Assembly (NCBI GenBank): GCA_030529365.1
Contig: JAUMXB010000003.1
Coordinates: 91,849 to 155,848 of the forward strand
Direction of reading: 5' to 3'
Length of the DNA stretch: 64,000 nucleotides
Source of the DNA: Cardiobacteriaceae bacterium
Lineage (GTDB): Bacteria > Pseudomonadota > Gammaproteobacteria > Cardiobacteriales > Cardiobacteriaceae
Shown in pieces: positions 1 to 9,121 of this stretch. The stretch's first letter is position 1, and every line of letters begins with the position of its first letter. A model generated the notes under the pieces. The model ran no database searches and was not told where the DNA came from. It saw only the letters and a list, made by a program, of their open reading frames with translations. Both the position numbers and the translations under genes were made by a program.

Positions 1-2170
1 GTATTTCTTTGTCTTCGTAACCGCCGAGATGCAATTTGCGTTGACACCATGCCCAAAATCCTCCTGATGCTACGCGCTCAGTTTTTTCTTCTCTCATCAT
101 TTCCCTGGAATATTGCACGCTATCTTCTGAAATGGATTCAATGCAATAATGCGAAAGTGGCTCCATTTTTATATCGATATTGTTTTTCGAAAATTCCTGT
201 TGGATAAAATGAAAGATTTGCTGTATTTCCTGCTCCGCATGATTAAAATTTTTTCGTACCTTATGGAAGCTTTCTGTAGTTATATTTTTGGCGATGTTAT
301 TATTCTTGTTAATAGAAAGTTGATATATTTCATTTATTCTCTTTAAAAATAAATCTTTTTCATTGTCTCCTTTGATGGTTATTTTCTTTTTTCCTAATCT
401 CTCTTTGATATCATCTTTTTTGGCTTTTTTTTGAGCGTCGGAAATGATCTTCCGCCCTTTAAAGCTAAATAGCCTTTTGGCATCAAATTTAAAAAAGAAT
501 TCCTTACGAGTGATAGTTGCATCATCCAGTAAGCCTTCAAGCTCTTTTATCATTTGGTCAAAAGCGTTATGAACTAGTTGTTCCGTTTCAGTTTGTAATT
601 TTCGGATGCCGGTATCAACGAATGCTTTTTCTTTTTTGACAATCTCTTGCAAATCGTCCTTGATGTATTTTTCCAGACTATGTAGGCGATTGGTTTTTTC
701 TTTTAAATTGGCAACCAGTGCTTTCAGCTTGTCTAGTTCTTCGCGGCTACTGGCAGCAGCTTTGTTATGAATTGCCAGAGCGTTATGGATGTTGTCGAGC
801 GAAGCTTTGACTTGCAGCAGGGCGGATTGGGCGGAAATAACAGGCGCTTCGACACGTGTTTGCAGGATGATTTTTTCTACAGGAAGCGATATTCGGCTGG
901 ATTTTTTCATCCTTTCAATACTTTTCAGTATGTTGGCAAGGTCGGTGGATTCCCATTCTTCTGTTACTTCTTCTTTATCGTAGTCGGGGTAAATGCTGTG
1001 GGCAAAATCTGCAATCCAACTATTGCATTGGTAGCCCGGTTTGTTACCGGTACGATCAATTTCTGCGGCCATGCGCTGTGCTAAGGAGGCTTTTTGCGCA
1101 GAGATGGCGAAGATGTTTTCATGGAAAATTTTGTCTTTCAGCAAATCGCCATAAATCATGTCTCGCGTTTGTTCCGCGTCGTCGGAGTTGGATTTGTATT
1201 GATCGAACTTGTTGGCGAGCGCAAAAAGACGTTTTTTGTCGATATGGGGCAGTTGTTCCAATTGAGCGCGAACATCTGCTTCTGCATTGGATTTTAGCTG
1301 GGTATAGTCGAGTATCAGTAAGACGGCGGAACTACGCCGCAGTTGCGCATCCAGCATCGCCTGCAAATGGTTCTGCCCGGATTCATTGGGGCCTGGCGTA
1401 TCAAGCAGGGTAAGGCGACCTGGCAAATGCTCGTGATCTTTCAGGTTGGAGAAAGCCACCGTGATCAGCGGCAAACTGTCGAAATTACGGTATTGCGCGT
1501 AAGGAAATGCAAAATGATCAGGGGGAATATCATTATCTATGGCTGAACGGCCGAGCATTTCGGACAGTCGCACGATGTCATTCAGGGATTCAAGAAAAGC
1601 GAAAATTTCTGCTTCGCCGTGATAATCGTTCTGGAATATTTCCGTATTTTCTGCGGTTTCAATGGTGTGCAAGAGTTTTTGCAGGCTCGGATTGGCGCTT
1701 ATTTCCGGATTGCTTTTGCATTCTGGGTGGTTGCGCAAAAGTGTTTGAATATTTTGTGCAAAGCTGTTGATTGCTGTGCTGTCAAAAGTCAGCTCCGGAT
1801 GATTTTGTCCTGGAGTGTGGCGAATCAGGGTAGGTAAAGTAGTCATTGGCCGATTGCGGCTGGGCAGGATTTCCTGGCCGACAATGGCGTTGATAGTGGT
1901 GGATTTGCCGGCTTTCATGGTGCCGACAACCGAGAGAACCACATCGAAGTGCTCAAGCTTGGCAATTTCCCCTTTAAGAATGGCTTTGCTTTCTTCGAGA
2001 TTTGCATGGGTGAGCAGTTTGTTGCTGTCGTTTGCACTTTCGCTGCCTTGCGTCATGAGTTCGGAATTTTGGATGTCATCAATCAGCTCAATTTGGTCAA
2101 GCAGCCTGTTTATAAGCTCATCACGGTAGGCCAGCAAGATTTCGGAGGGAAGGTGGTTGGGTGATTGCAT
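1..2170 (-). CDS. crfC: CrfC-like dynamin-family GTPase, C-terminus beyond the window
   Basis: The frame is open from the ATG at 2170 to the left edge, giving at least 723 residues. The G1 P-loop GTMKAGKST is near residues 83-91, followed by TTINAIVGQEILPSRNRPMT. The G3 motif DTPG is near residue 257 and the G4 motif NKFD near residue 320. Around the P-loop it closely resembles E. coli CrfC (YjdA), a dynamin-like protein that binds the sliding clamp and helps keep sister replication forks together. The second half is Lys/Glu-rich and probably helical, as expected for a dynamin stalk. Base composition is clearly more AT-rich than the neighbouring genes, which may mean transfer or relaxed codon use. 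The GTPase family is certain; the CrfC role is inferred from similarity. Confidence 0.85.
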   Translation of the reverse strand, partial: MQSPNHLPSEILLAYRDELINRLLDQIELIDDIQNSELMTQGSESANDSNKLLTHANLEESKAILKGEIAKLEHFDVVLSVVGTMKAGKSTTINAIVGQEILPSRNRPMTTLPTLIRHTPGQNHPELTFDSTAINSFAQNIQTLLRNHPECKSNPEISANPSLQKLLHTIETAENTEIFQNDYHGEAEIFAFLESLNDIVRLSEMLGRSAIDNDIPPDHFAFPYAQYRNFDSLPLITVAFSNLKDHEHLPGRLTLLDTPGPNESGQNHLQAMLDAQLRRSSAVLLILDYTQLKSNAEADVRAQLEQLPHIDKKRLFALANKFDQYKSNSDDAEQTRDMIYGDLLKDKIFHENIFAISAQKASLAQRMAAEIDRTGNKPGYQCNSWIADFAHSIYPDYDKEEVTEEWESTDLANILKSIERMKKSSRISLPVEKIILQTRVEAPVISAQSALLQVKASLDNIHNALAIHNKAAASSREELDKLKALVANLKEKTNRLHSLEKYIKDDLQEIVKKEKAFVDTGIRKLQTETEQLVHNAFDQMIKELEGLLDDATITRKEFFFKFDAKRLFSFKGRKIISDAQKKAKKDDIKERLGKKKITIKGDNEKDLFLKRINEIYQLSINKNNNIAKNITTESFHKVRKNFNHAEQEIQQIFHFIQQEFSKNNIDIKMEPLSHYCIESISEDSVQYSREMMREEKTERVASGGFWAWCQRKLHLGGYEDKEI

Positions 2171-2187
2171 GGAAATCCTTTGAAGAC

Positions 2188-2219
2188 AAAAAATCAGGGA
2201 AAGTGCAACCTTTCCCTGA
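2188..2219 (-). terminator. Intrinsic terminator after the WYL regulator gene, in the crfC leader
   Basis: Arms TCAGGGAAAG (2194-2203) and CTTTCCCTGA (2210-2219) form a perfect 10-bp stem with a 6-nt loop. Read leftward it is followed by a T run. It would end transcripts of the regulator gene that stops at 2326. It lies only about 20 nt before the crfC start, so it could also attenuate read-through into crfC. Confidence 0.7.
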
Positions 2220-2325
2220 CAGTGTATGGTTCTTTGCGACGGAATCTGTCGGATATGGTTTGGCAATGTTGCCGTAATATTACAAGGCGGCAATTTATAA
2301 GGTGCTTGCTCTTTTTTGTCAATGG

Positions 2326-3291
2326 TTAACAAGGGGTTTTTTCAACGGCGGAGATGGCGTCGCCGAATTTGGCGAGCCACCAGTCGAGCATGGCGCTGTC
2401 GGTGACAGTGGCCTGGAAGCGGTAGTGCATGTCGCTTTCTTCGAGGATGCGCTGGTCGGCGGAGAGCGGGGTTTCGGTCAAGTGAAATCCGGCGGTTTTC
2501 GTGATGGTGAAGGCGAGGGTGATGCGTTTGCCTTCGCCGAAGCCGAAGCGGCCATCCGAGAGGTGCTTTTCCAAGTTGAAGTCGGCGGGGCGGGTGAAGG
2601 TCATGGTGCTGCATTTGCCGCTGCGCATGCGGTGCAGGGCGAAGTGGCGTTCGTTGTCGTAGTGCTCGTGGCGGGCGACGAGGTAGAGGGTGGGGCCTTG
2701 TTGCGCGAGGGCAAGCGGCATGACGCGATGGGTTTTGCGCTGGCCGTTCTGGTTTTGGTAGTCGATGTCGAGCCAGCGGTTTTCAAAGAGTGCCTGGCTG
2801 ACTTCGCGGAAGATGGCGCTGTCGATGGCGGCAGGGATGAGGGGCTGGCTGGTGGGGACGGTGCAGACTTTGCCGAGCCATTCGTGGCCGCGTTTGTGTT
2901 TGTCGCCGTGGGCGAGGTGGTAGTCGGCCTGGGCGAAGAAGGGAGCAAGCGCTGCCATGATGTTGGCGGGCAGGAGGTAGCGCAGGTGTTCGGCGGCGAG
3001 TTTGAGGAGGAGGGATTCTTCGGTGCCGAGGGTGGGGATGGCGAGGCCTTTGCTGCCGTGTTTCCATTTGTAGCCGTAGGGTTTGCTGCTGGCGTCGATG
3101 TCGATGTCGTCGCGAAAGCGCTCGGCGAGTTTTTCCAGATAGCGCTGGATGCTGCGTTCGTCGCGTTCGATGCCGATGCTGGCAAGCTGCTGGTGGATGT
3201 CTTGCGCGGTGGTTTTTTGGTTTTTGGGGATGCGGCGCAGGATTTCGAGGTAGATAAGGGCGGTGTCGAGGGCTTCAGGACGTGTGGACAT
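2326..3291 (-). CDS. WYL-domain transcriptional regulator
   Basis: The protein has 321 residues from the ATG at 3291; a TTG five codons upstream is a weaker start. The N-terminal ~65 residues (TTAQDIHQQLASIGIERDERSIQRYLEKL) form a winged helix-turn-helix. The C-terminal half contains a WYL core (WLDIDYQNQNGQRKTHRVMP, then YLVARHEHYDNERHFALHRM). WYL regulators of this length are DNA-binding proteins with a ligand-sensing domain, often linked to DNA damage or phage defence, but the target here is unknown. It is a single gene; the nearest element upstream is an A-B repeat, and a clear terminator follows. Confidence 0.8.
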   Translation of the reverse strand: MSTRPEALDTALIYLEILRRIPKNQKTTAQDIHQQLASIGIERDERSIQRYLEKLAERFRDDIDIDASSKPYGYKWKHGSKGLAIPTLGTEESLLLKLAAEHLRYLLPANIMAALAPFFAQADYHLAHGDKHKRGHEWLGKVCTVPTSQPLIPAAIDSAIFREVSQALFENRWLDIDYQNQNGQRKTHRVMPLALAQQGPTLYLVARHEHYDNERHFALHRMRSGKCSTMTFTRPADFNLEKHLSDGRFGFGEGKRITLAFTITKTAGFHLTETPLSADQRILEESDMHYRFQATVTDSAMLDWWLAKFGDAISAVEKTPC

Positions 3292-3366
3292 GGGCGGTTC
3301 CGGCAAAAGGGGGGATTATAGCGGGGCTTGCAGTAGCGGGAAGACGGGGATCGGCAATGATGGCAA

Positions 3367-3465
3367 TGGTTGTTTTTTACCATTTACAAGCGCTTGTTGC
3401 GATAAATTTTCTCATGATAAGCGCTTCGTGTCGGTAAAAAACAGCTATTTTTATGTTTTTTATGA
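3367..3465. repeat. A-B element, copy 1 (both flanks present)
   Basis: A boxes AAGCGCTT lie at 3388-3395 and 3419-3426, 31 bp apart, with a B box (GATAAATTTTCTC) midway. Both outer arms survive: TGTTTTTTACC on the left and GGTAAAAAACA on the right are exact reverse complements. The whole element is therefore one long interrupted palindrome. It lies between the divergent WYL regulator and maf, so here it sits at 5' ends rather than 3' ends. Confidence 0.9.
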
Positions 3466-3543
3466 GTTTTGATGCTTTTCGGATTCGCACTGGTGGCGAG
3501 TTTTTGGCATGATAGCGCTTTATTTTTGACAAGGATGCCCGTG

Positions 3544-4152
3544 ATGCAGGATGTTGCTTTGGTTCTCGCTTCGGCTTCGCCGCGTCGTGCGGAGTTGCTG
3601 GCGCAGCTGGGGGTGCCGTTTACGGTGTTTCCCGCCGATATTGACGAGACGCCGCAATGGAACGAATCGGCGCGGGAGCTCGCGGCGCGTTTGGCGTTGG
3701 AAAAGGCGCAGGCAGTGGCAAGCGAGGTGGAAGGTTTGGTGCTGGCTGCGGATACGGTGGTGCTTTGCGGCGGCGAGGTGTTCGGCAAGCCGGAGGATGA
3801 GGCGGATGCGCTGCGTATGCTGCGCGCGCTTTCCGGGAGCACGCATGAGGTGATTACGGCGGTGGCGCTGTTGCATCAGGGGCGGGTGTGGGCGGAAGCG
3901 GTGACGACGACGATTGTGTTCGACGAGGTGCCGGAGCCGTGGCTTGCCGCTTATGTGGCGAGCGAGGAGCCGTTCGGCAAGGCGGGCGCTTATGCGATTC
4001 AGGGGCGCGGGTCGTGCTGGGTGAAGGAGATTCACGGCGATTTTTACAATGTGGTGGGGCTGCCGCTCAATGCGTTGTGGCGCGGTTTGCGCGCGCTGGG
4101 CATGGAGGAGCTGCTGTTGCCGGCTTTTGAGGCGAATGTATGGAACCGCTGA
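3544..4152 (+). CDS. maf: Maf-family nucleoside triphosphate pyrophosphatase (YhdE type)
   Basis: Maf proteins hydrolyse non-canonical or pyrimidine NTPs to NMP and pyrophosphate; the YhdE branch prefers dTTP and UTP. The 202-residue protein from the ATG at 3544 has the family motifs LASASPRRAELLAQLG at the N-terminus, AADTVV with the catalytic Asp, the GKPEDE loop, and AYAIQGRG. This start is chosen because an AAGGA site lies 8 nt upstream; longer in-frame starts add a hydrophobic stretch not seen in the family. Its last codons overlap the rng start (ATG at 4140) by 13 nt, the same maf-rng pairing as in E. coli, which suggests translational coupling. Confidence 0.9.
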   Translation: MQDVALVLASASPRRAELLAQLGVPFTVFPADIDETPQWNESARELAARLALEKAQAVASEVEGLVLAADTVVLCGGEVFGKPEDEADALRMLRALSGSTHEVITAVALLHQGRVWAEAVTTTIVFDEVPEPWLAAYVASEEPFGKAGAYAIQGRGSCWVKEIHGDFYNVVGLPLNALWRGLRALGMEELLLPAFEANVWNR

Positions 4153-5600
4153 ATCAGGCGACGGAGATTTTCGTCAATCACACGCCGTATGAGACGCGGG
4201 TGGCGATCATGGAAGGCGGGGTGGTGCAGGATGTGATGGTGGAGCGCGAGCGCAAGCGCGGCATCGTCGGCAATATTTACAAGGGACGCGTGCAGCGCGT
4301 GCTGCCGGGGATGGATGCGGCGTTTGTGGATATCGGGCTGGAGCGCGCCGGTTTTTTGCATGTGAAGAATACGGTGCGGCGCGGCGGAGCGCTGCCGGAG
4401 CGCATCGGCGATGTGCTGCATGAGGGGCAGAACGTTCTCGTGCAGGTGCTGAAGGATCCGATCGGCAGCAAGGGCGCGCAGCTCACCACGGAGATTTCCA
4501 TTCCGTCGCGCTTTCTCGTGTTTTTGCCCAATTCCGATGATATTGGCGTGTCAATCAAGATTGCGAGCGAGGCGCAGCGCCAGTCGTTGCGCGATTTGAT
4601 GCTCGGCTTTCATCAGGGGCGGCAGGGCGGTTTTATTGTGCGCACGGCAATCGAGAATGCCGATATCTGGGCGATGCGCGCCGATATGCAGTATTTGCAG
4701 CGCCTGTGGGAATCGATTCTCGTGAATGAGCGCATGGTGAAGCCAGGGACGCTGGTCTATGGCGATTTGCCTTTGTATCTCAAGGTGTTGCGCGATTATA
4801 TTTCGCCGCAGGTGACGCGCGTCGTGGTCGATGAGTCGGGCGCGTTCACGCAGATGCGCGGTTTCGCAGCGAATTTCCTCGTGGAAATGGACAGCGTGGT
4901 GGAGTTTTACGAAGGCGATGTGGCGCTTTTCAAACGCTATGGCATCGACGAGGAAATCGAGCGCGCGCTGAAGCGCCGCGTGGAGCTGAAATCGGGCGGC
5001 TATCTGATGATAGACCAGACGGAAGCGATGACCACGGTGGACGTCAACACCGGCGCTTTCGTCGGCAAGCTCTCGCAGGACGACACGATTTACCGCACCA
5101 ATCTCGAAGCGGCGCGCGCCATTGCCCGCCAGCTGCGCCTGCGCAACTTGGGCGGCATCATCATGCTCGATTTTATCGACATGACCAATCCCGAGCACCA
5201 GCAGGGCGTGATGGATGCGCTGATGCAGGCGCTGGCTGGCGACAAGAGCAAATACACGATCAGCCCCATTTCGCCGCTCGGCATCATTGAAATGACGCGC
5301 AAGCGCACGCGTGAGAGTTTGCGCCAGGTGATGTGCGAAACCTGCCCGACCTGCATGGGGCGCGGGTATGTGAAAACCACGGAAACGGTTGTCTATGAAA
5401 TCTTTCGCGATTTGATGCACGAGGCGCGCGAGTATGCGCCGCGTCCGCTCACCGTGATCGGCGAACCGGCGCTGATCGAATTCATCCGCGAGGAAGAATC
5501 GCTCGCCTTTTCCGATTTGCAGGTGCTGCTGAAAATGCCGATTAGCCTGGTCAGCGATACCAGCTACGAACTGGGGCAATATGATATTGCAATTGGTTAA
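4140..5600 (+). CDS. rng: Ribonuclease G
   Basis: RNase G is the single-strand endonuclease that matures the 16S rRNA 5' end and helps mRNA turnover. The 486-residue protein has an N-terminal S1-like domain (RGIVGNIYKGRVQRVLPGMDAAFVDIGLERAGFLH), an RNase H-like fold, and the DNase I-like catalytic domain with TVDVNTGAFVG and NLGGIIMLDFIDM. The zinc-link CETCPTC is in the C-terminal third. It lacks the long RNase E scaffold tail, which separates it from rne. Translation probably couples to maf. The stop codon is immediately followed by an A-B element. Confidence 0.95.
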   Translation: MEPLNQATEIFVNHTPYETRVAIMEGGVVQDVMVERERKRGIVGNIYKGRVQRVLPGMDAAFVDIGLERAGFLHVKNTVRRGGALPERIGDVLHEGQNVLVQVLKDPIGSKGAQLTTEISIPSRFLVFLPNSDDIGVSIKIASEAQRQSLRDLMLGFHQGRQGGFIVRTAIENADIWAMRADMQYLQRLWESILVNERMVKPGTLVYGDLPLYLKVLRDYISPQVTRVVVDESGAFTQMRGFAANFLVEMDSVVEFYEGDVALFKRYGIDEEIERALKRRVELKSGGYLMIDQTEAMTTVDVNTGAFVGKLSQDDTIYRTNLEAARAIARQLRLRNLGGIIMLDFIDMTNPEHQQGVMDALMQALAGDKSKYTISPISPLGIIEMTRKRTRESLRQVMCETCPTCMGRGYVKTTETVVYEIFRDLMHEAREYAPRPLTVIGEPALIEFIREEESLAFSDLQVLLKMPISLVSDTSYELGQYDIAIG

Positions 5601-5685
5601 AAAATAGTGGTTTTTTACCATCAACAAGCGCTTGTGATGAGAAAATTTATCACGATAAGCGCTTATGCGTGAGAAATTTTATCAT
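5598..5685 (+). repeat. A-B element, copy 2
   Basis: A boxes lie at 5626-5633 and 5657-5664. The B box TGAGAAAATTTATCA at 5638-5652 is centred exactly 15.5 bp from each A centre, and a second B box follows at ~5669-5685. The AT tail AAAAAATAGTGGTTTTTTACC is on the left. The element begins at the rng stop codon and ends just before the galE ribosome-binding site, so it fills the entire gap. Confidence 0.9.
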
Positions 5686-5696
5686 CAGGAGCAAAC

Positions 5697-6710
5697 GTGA
5701 TTCTGGTAACCGGCGGCGCGGGCTATATCGGCTCGCATACCGTACTCGTCCTGCTCGAAGCGGGATATGAAGTGGTCGTGCTCGACAACCTTTGCAACAG
5801 CTCGGCGCAGGCGCTGACGCGCGTGGCGAGCCTTGCCGGCAAACCCGTGCCCTTCGTGGAAGGCGACATGCGCGACCGCGCCGTGCTTGACCAGCTTTTT
5901 GCCAGCTATCCGATTGAGTCGGTCATCCATTTTGCCGGGCTCAAGGCCGTTGGCGAAAGCGTTGCCAAGCCGCTCGAATATTTCGACAATAACGTCGGCG
6001 GCACCATCACCCTGCTCGAAGCGATGCGCGACCATGGCGTGAAAAACATGATTTTCAGCTCGTCGGCCACCGTGTACGGCGATCCGGGCACGCCCGCCTT
6101 CGTCGAAACCCTGCCCACCGGCGAACCGAGCAACCCCTACGGGCGCAGCAAACTGATGATAGAGCAGATCCTGAAAGACCTGCACCGCGCCGATCCCGCC
6201 TGGTCGGTGGCGCTGCTGCGCTATTTCAACCCCGTCGGCGCGCATGAAAGCGGCGACATTGGCGAAGATCCGCAAGGCATTCCCAACAACCTCGTGCCCT
6301 ATATCTCGCAAGTGGCCGTTGGTCGCCTGGAAAAACTCTCCGTCTACGGCAACGACTACGACACGCCGGACGGCACCTGCCTGCGCGATTACATCCATGT
6401 GATGGACCTCGCCGAAGGGCATGTGAAAGCGCTTGCCTACATGCACGGCAAAACGGGCGTGGAAATCTGGAACCTCGGCTGCGGCAAACCGGCTTCCGTG
6501 CTGGAAGTGGTGCAGGCTTACGAAAAAGCCTGCGGCAAACCCATTCCCTATCAGTTCGCGCCGCGCCGCGCCGGTGATCTCGCGCAATTCTGGGCGGTTG
6601 CCGACAAGGCCGCGCGCGAACTCGGCTGGCACACGGAAAAAACGCTCGACGACATGGTGCGCGACACCTGGCGCTGGCAGATGAAAAACCCGCAGGGATA
6701 TAAAAGTTGA
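5697..6710 (+). CDS. galE: UDP-glucose 4-epimerase
   Basis: GalE interconverts UDP-glucose and UDP-galactose for sugar use and surface glycans. The 337-residue length fits the family (E. coli 338). The NAD-binding GGAGYIGSH is at residues 6-14, followed by SSATVYG, the catalytic YxxxK as YGRSK near 147-151, and RYFNPVGAH downstream. The start is GTG at 5697, set by an AGGAG site five bases upstream. It stands alone: no galK, galT or capsule genes are visible nearby, so a role in lipooligosaccharide synthesis is only a guess. Confidence 0.95.
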   Translation: MILVTGGAGYIGSHTVLVLLEAGYEVVVLDNLCNSSAQALTRVASLAGKPVPFVEGDMRDRAVLDQLFASYPIESVIHFAGLKAVGESVAKPLEYFDNNVGGTITLLEAMRDHGVKNMIFSSSATVYGDPGTPAFVETLPTGEPSNPYGRSKLMIEQILKDLHRADPAWSVALLRYFNPVGAHESGDIGEDPQGIPNNLVPYISQVAVGRLEKLSVYGNDYDTPDGTCLRDYIHVMDLAEGHVKALAYMHGKTGVEIWNLGCGKPASVLEVVQAYEKACGKPIPYQFAPRRAGDLAQFWAVADKAARELGWHTEKTLDDMVRDTWRWQMKNPQGYKS

Positions 6711-6727
6711 CGCGCTTTTTCCATGCA

Positions 6728-6836
6728 GGTCGGCCATTTATGGCCAGCATCAAACCAAGACGGGCACAAAAAGTGTCCGACCCGCGTGGATGGTGGGTTG
6801 GCACCCACCCTGCGCCCTGCAAACGCAGGGTGGAAA
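6728..6836. repeat. Cluster of four short hairpins after galE
   Basis: Four inverted repeats follow one another: GGCCATTTATGGCC near 6731-6745, CGGGCAC/GTGTCCG near 6760-6779, GGTGGGT TGGC ACCCACC near 6793-6810, and CCCTGCG/CGCAGGG near 6808-6831. Related GTCGGCC and TCGGGCAC hairpins recur at 26.3-26.5 kb. The 316-bp gap 6711-7026 contains only these hairpins and an A-B element; I see no gene. Confidence 0.65.
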
Positions 6837-6936
6837 ACCGCATCGCAACCCGCGTGCGTGGACTGCGTCCACATATCCTTGCGCCAAGCGCAGAATCGCC
6901 ATGCTTTCCTGATACGGAGACGGGTTGAACGGCTCT

Positions 6937-7021
6937 GTAAATTTTCTCAAAAATAAATTGTTTTTTGAGAAAATTTATCGCTAAAAGCGCTTATTTCTGG
7001 TAAAAATGTACTATTTTTGAC
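6937..7021 (-). repeat. A-B element, copy 3 (one A box left)
   Basis: Only one intact A box remains (6985-6992). Two B-like stretches (ATTTTCTCA near 6941 and TGAGAAAATTTATC near 6966) lie to its left, and the AT tail GGTAAAAATGTACTATTTTT to its right. The rep stop codon is six bases beyond the tail, so the element again abuts a gene 3' end. Confidence 0.8.
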
Positions 7022-7026
7022 TTTTT

Positions 7027-9027
7027 TCAATTCTGCTCGTTGCCGAGCATTTTGTGTAGCGCCGAGAACAGGGTAGCGCGTTTTTCTTTTTGCACTTCAG
7101 GGTCTTTGGCGACGCGGCCGTCGTGCCAGTGGATGCCGGTTTCCGGCAGTTCGTCCAAAAAGCGGCTGGGGTCGCTGGGTTGCGTGCCGCCCGCGCGTTT
7201 GCGCTGTTTGGCGTAGGTGAGGGTGAGCGTTTTCTTGGCGCGGGTCATGCCGACGTAGAGGAGGCGGCGTTCTTCGGCGATGCCGTCTTCGTCGATGGTG
7301 CTGTTCAGGTGCGGGAGGAGGTCTTCTTCGCAGCCTGCGATGTACACGTAAGGGAATTCAAGGCCTTTGGCGGAGTGCAGGGTCATGAGCTGCACGGCAT
7401 CTACTTCCTTTTCCTGGCCTTCCAAAATGTCCATGAGGGTGATTTGCTGGATGACGGCGGCAAGGGTATGAAATTTTTCGTCTTCTTCGAGTTTTTTGAA
7501 CCAGGCGCTGAGTTGCCCGAGGCGTTCCATGCTTTTCTCGGCGCGTTTGTCGTCTTTGTGCAGTTGTTTCAGGTGCTCGTGGTATTCGATGTCGTGCAGG
7601 ATGTGGGCGAGGAGTTCGCTCGCTTTCAGGTGCTCGGCGTCGCGCTGCATGCGCGCGAGCCAGTCGAGGAAGTGGGTGAGGTTGTGGCTGGCGCGGCCGC
7701 CGAGCTGTTCATGAAGCGCCAGTTCGCCTGCGGCCTGGGTGAGCGTTTTTTGCCGTTCGCCGGCGTAAGCCCCAAGTTTGGCGATGGTTTGCGCGCCGAG
7801 TTCGCGTTTGGGGACGTTGCAGATGCGCAGGAAGGCGGCGTCGTCTTCCGGGTTGTTGATGAGGCGCAGGTAGGCAAGGAGATCGCGGATTTCGGTGTAA
7901 TCGAAGAAGCTTTGCCCGCCGCTTAAAGTGTAGGGGATGGAGAGTTCGCGCAGCGCCTGTTCGAGGATGCGCGCCTGGAAGTTGCTGCGGTAGAGGATGG
8001 CGAAGTCGCGGTTTTGCGCGTTGCGGGCGATTTTGCGGGTGAGGATGTCGCTGGCGATGAATTCGGCTTCCGCTTCTTCGTTGCGCAGGCGATAGACGTG
8101 GATGCCTTCGCCGTCGTCTATCGTGCTCCACAGGCGTTTTTCGACGATGTGGGCGTTGTTGGCAATGAGGGCGTTGGCGGCAGTGAGGATGCGCTGGTCG
8201 CAGCGGTAATTCTGCTCGAGTTTGACGGTTTTGAGACGCGGATAGTCTTCATGCAGATGGAGGAGGTTTTGCGGCTGCGCGCCGCGAAAGGCGTAGATGG
8301 ATTGATCATCGTCGCCGACCACGGTGAAGGCTTCGCCCGCGCCGGTGAGCAGGCGCATGAGGGCGTACTGGCAGTCGTTGGTGTCCTGGTATTCGTCCAC
8401 GAGCAGGTAGCGGATGCGGGTTTGCCATTTTTCGCGCAGGTCGGCGTGTTCGCGCAGGAGCTGTTGCGGCAGGAGGAGAAGATCATCGAAATCGACGGCA
8501 TTGAAGGCGCGCAGGCGCTCGATGTAGTGCGGATAGATCTGGGCGGCGAGCTGGCGGGTGCTGTCGGTGGCGTGGCTCGCGACGAGCTCCGGCGGGATGT
8601 TGGCATTCTTGAACCAGGAAATTTGCTGGCGCACGGCGCGCGCTTCCTTTTCATCCGCCATTTTGCCCAGTTCGCGGATGATGCCGGTGCTGTCCGTGCC
8701 ATCCAGTATGCTGAAACCCCGACGCAGGCCCAAGCGCGCGTGATCCTGTTGCAGCATGGTCAGCCCCAGGCGATGGAAGGTGGAGATGGAAAGCCCGCGC
8801 GCTTCCTTGCCCAGGAGGGCGCGGCTGCGCTCGCCCATTTCCTTGGCAGCCTTGTTGGTAAAGGTGACGGCAAAGACGTTTTTCGCCGCATAACCGGCAT
8901 CGCGAATCAGCCAGGCGATTTTTTGGGTGATGACGCCCGTCTTGCCGCTGCCCGCGCCAGCAATAACGAGCAGGGGTGAGCCAAGATGGGTAACAGCTTC
9001 AAGCTGTTGCGGATTCAGATGCTGCAT
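7027..9027 (-). CDS. rep: ATP-dependent DNA helicase Rep (UvrD/Rep superfamily 1)
   Basis: Rep is the 3'-5' helicase that clears protein roadblocks ahead of the fork and restarts replication. The 666-residue protein from the ATG at 9027 begins LNPQQLEAV like E. coli Rep and has Walker A AGAGSGKT at residues 23-30. Further motifs are AVTFTNKAAKEM, Walker B LLVDEYQDTN, VVGDDDQSIYAFRGA, KLEQNYR and QLMTLHSAKGLEFPYVYI. The sequence matches Rep rather than UvrD (KEARGLSISTFHRLGL, AYLRLINNPEDDAAFLRICN). An upstream in-frame ATG at 9120 would add 31 residues inside a repeat and is rejected. Confidence 0.93.
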   Translation of the reverse strand: MQHLNPQQLEAVTHLGSPLLVIAGAGSGKTGVITQKIAWLIRDAGYAAKNVFAVTFTNKAAKEMGERSRALLGKEARGLSISTFHRLGLTMLQQDHARLGLRRGFSILDGTDSTGIIRELGKMADEKEARAVRQQISWFKNANIPPELVASHATDSTRQLAAQIYPHYIERLRAFNAVDFDDLLLLPQQLLREHADLREKWQTRIRYLLVDEYQDTNDCQYALMRLLTGAGEAFTVVGDDDQSIYAFRGAQPQNLLHLHEDYPRLKTVKLEQNYRCDQRILTAANALIANNAHIVEKRLWSTIDDGEGIHVYRLRNEEAEAEFIASDILTRKIARNAQNRDFAILYRSNFQARILEQALRELSIPYTLSGGQSFFDYTEIRDLLAYLRLINNPEDDAAFLRICNVPKRELGAQTIAKLGAYAGERQKTLTQAAGELALHEQLGGRASHNLTHFLDWLARMQRDAEHLKASELLAHILHDIEYHEHLKQLHKDDKRAEKSMERLGQLSAWFKKLEEDEKFHTLAAVIQQITLMDILEGQEKEVDAVQLMTLHSAKGLEFPYVYIAGCEEDLLPHLNSTIDEDGIAEERRLLYVGMTRAKKTLTLTYAKQRKRAGGTQPSDPSRFLDELPETGIHWHDGRVAKDPEVQKEKRATLFSALHKMLGNEQN

Positions 9028-9121
9028 GGGGAAAGTGGGGGCGTTTGGGCGGGCGCGTATTGTAGCGGGAGGGCGGATGAAGGAGAAGTTTTGCAGGGGA
9101 GTGAGAGATATTGCTTGCATG

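Noticed and set aside
2302..3321. A 339-codon plus-strand frame opposite the WYL regulator
   Set aside because: Gly/Val/Phe-rich antisense shadow; the minus-strand product has clear HTH and WYL motifs.
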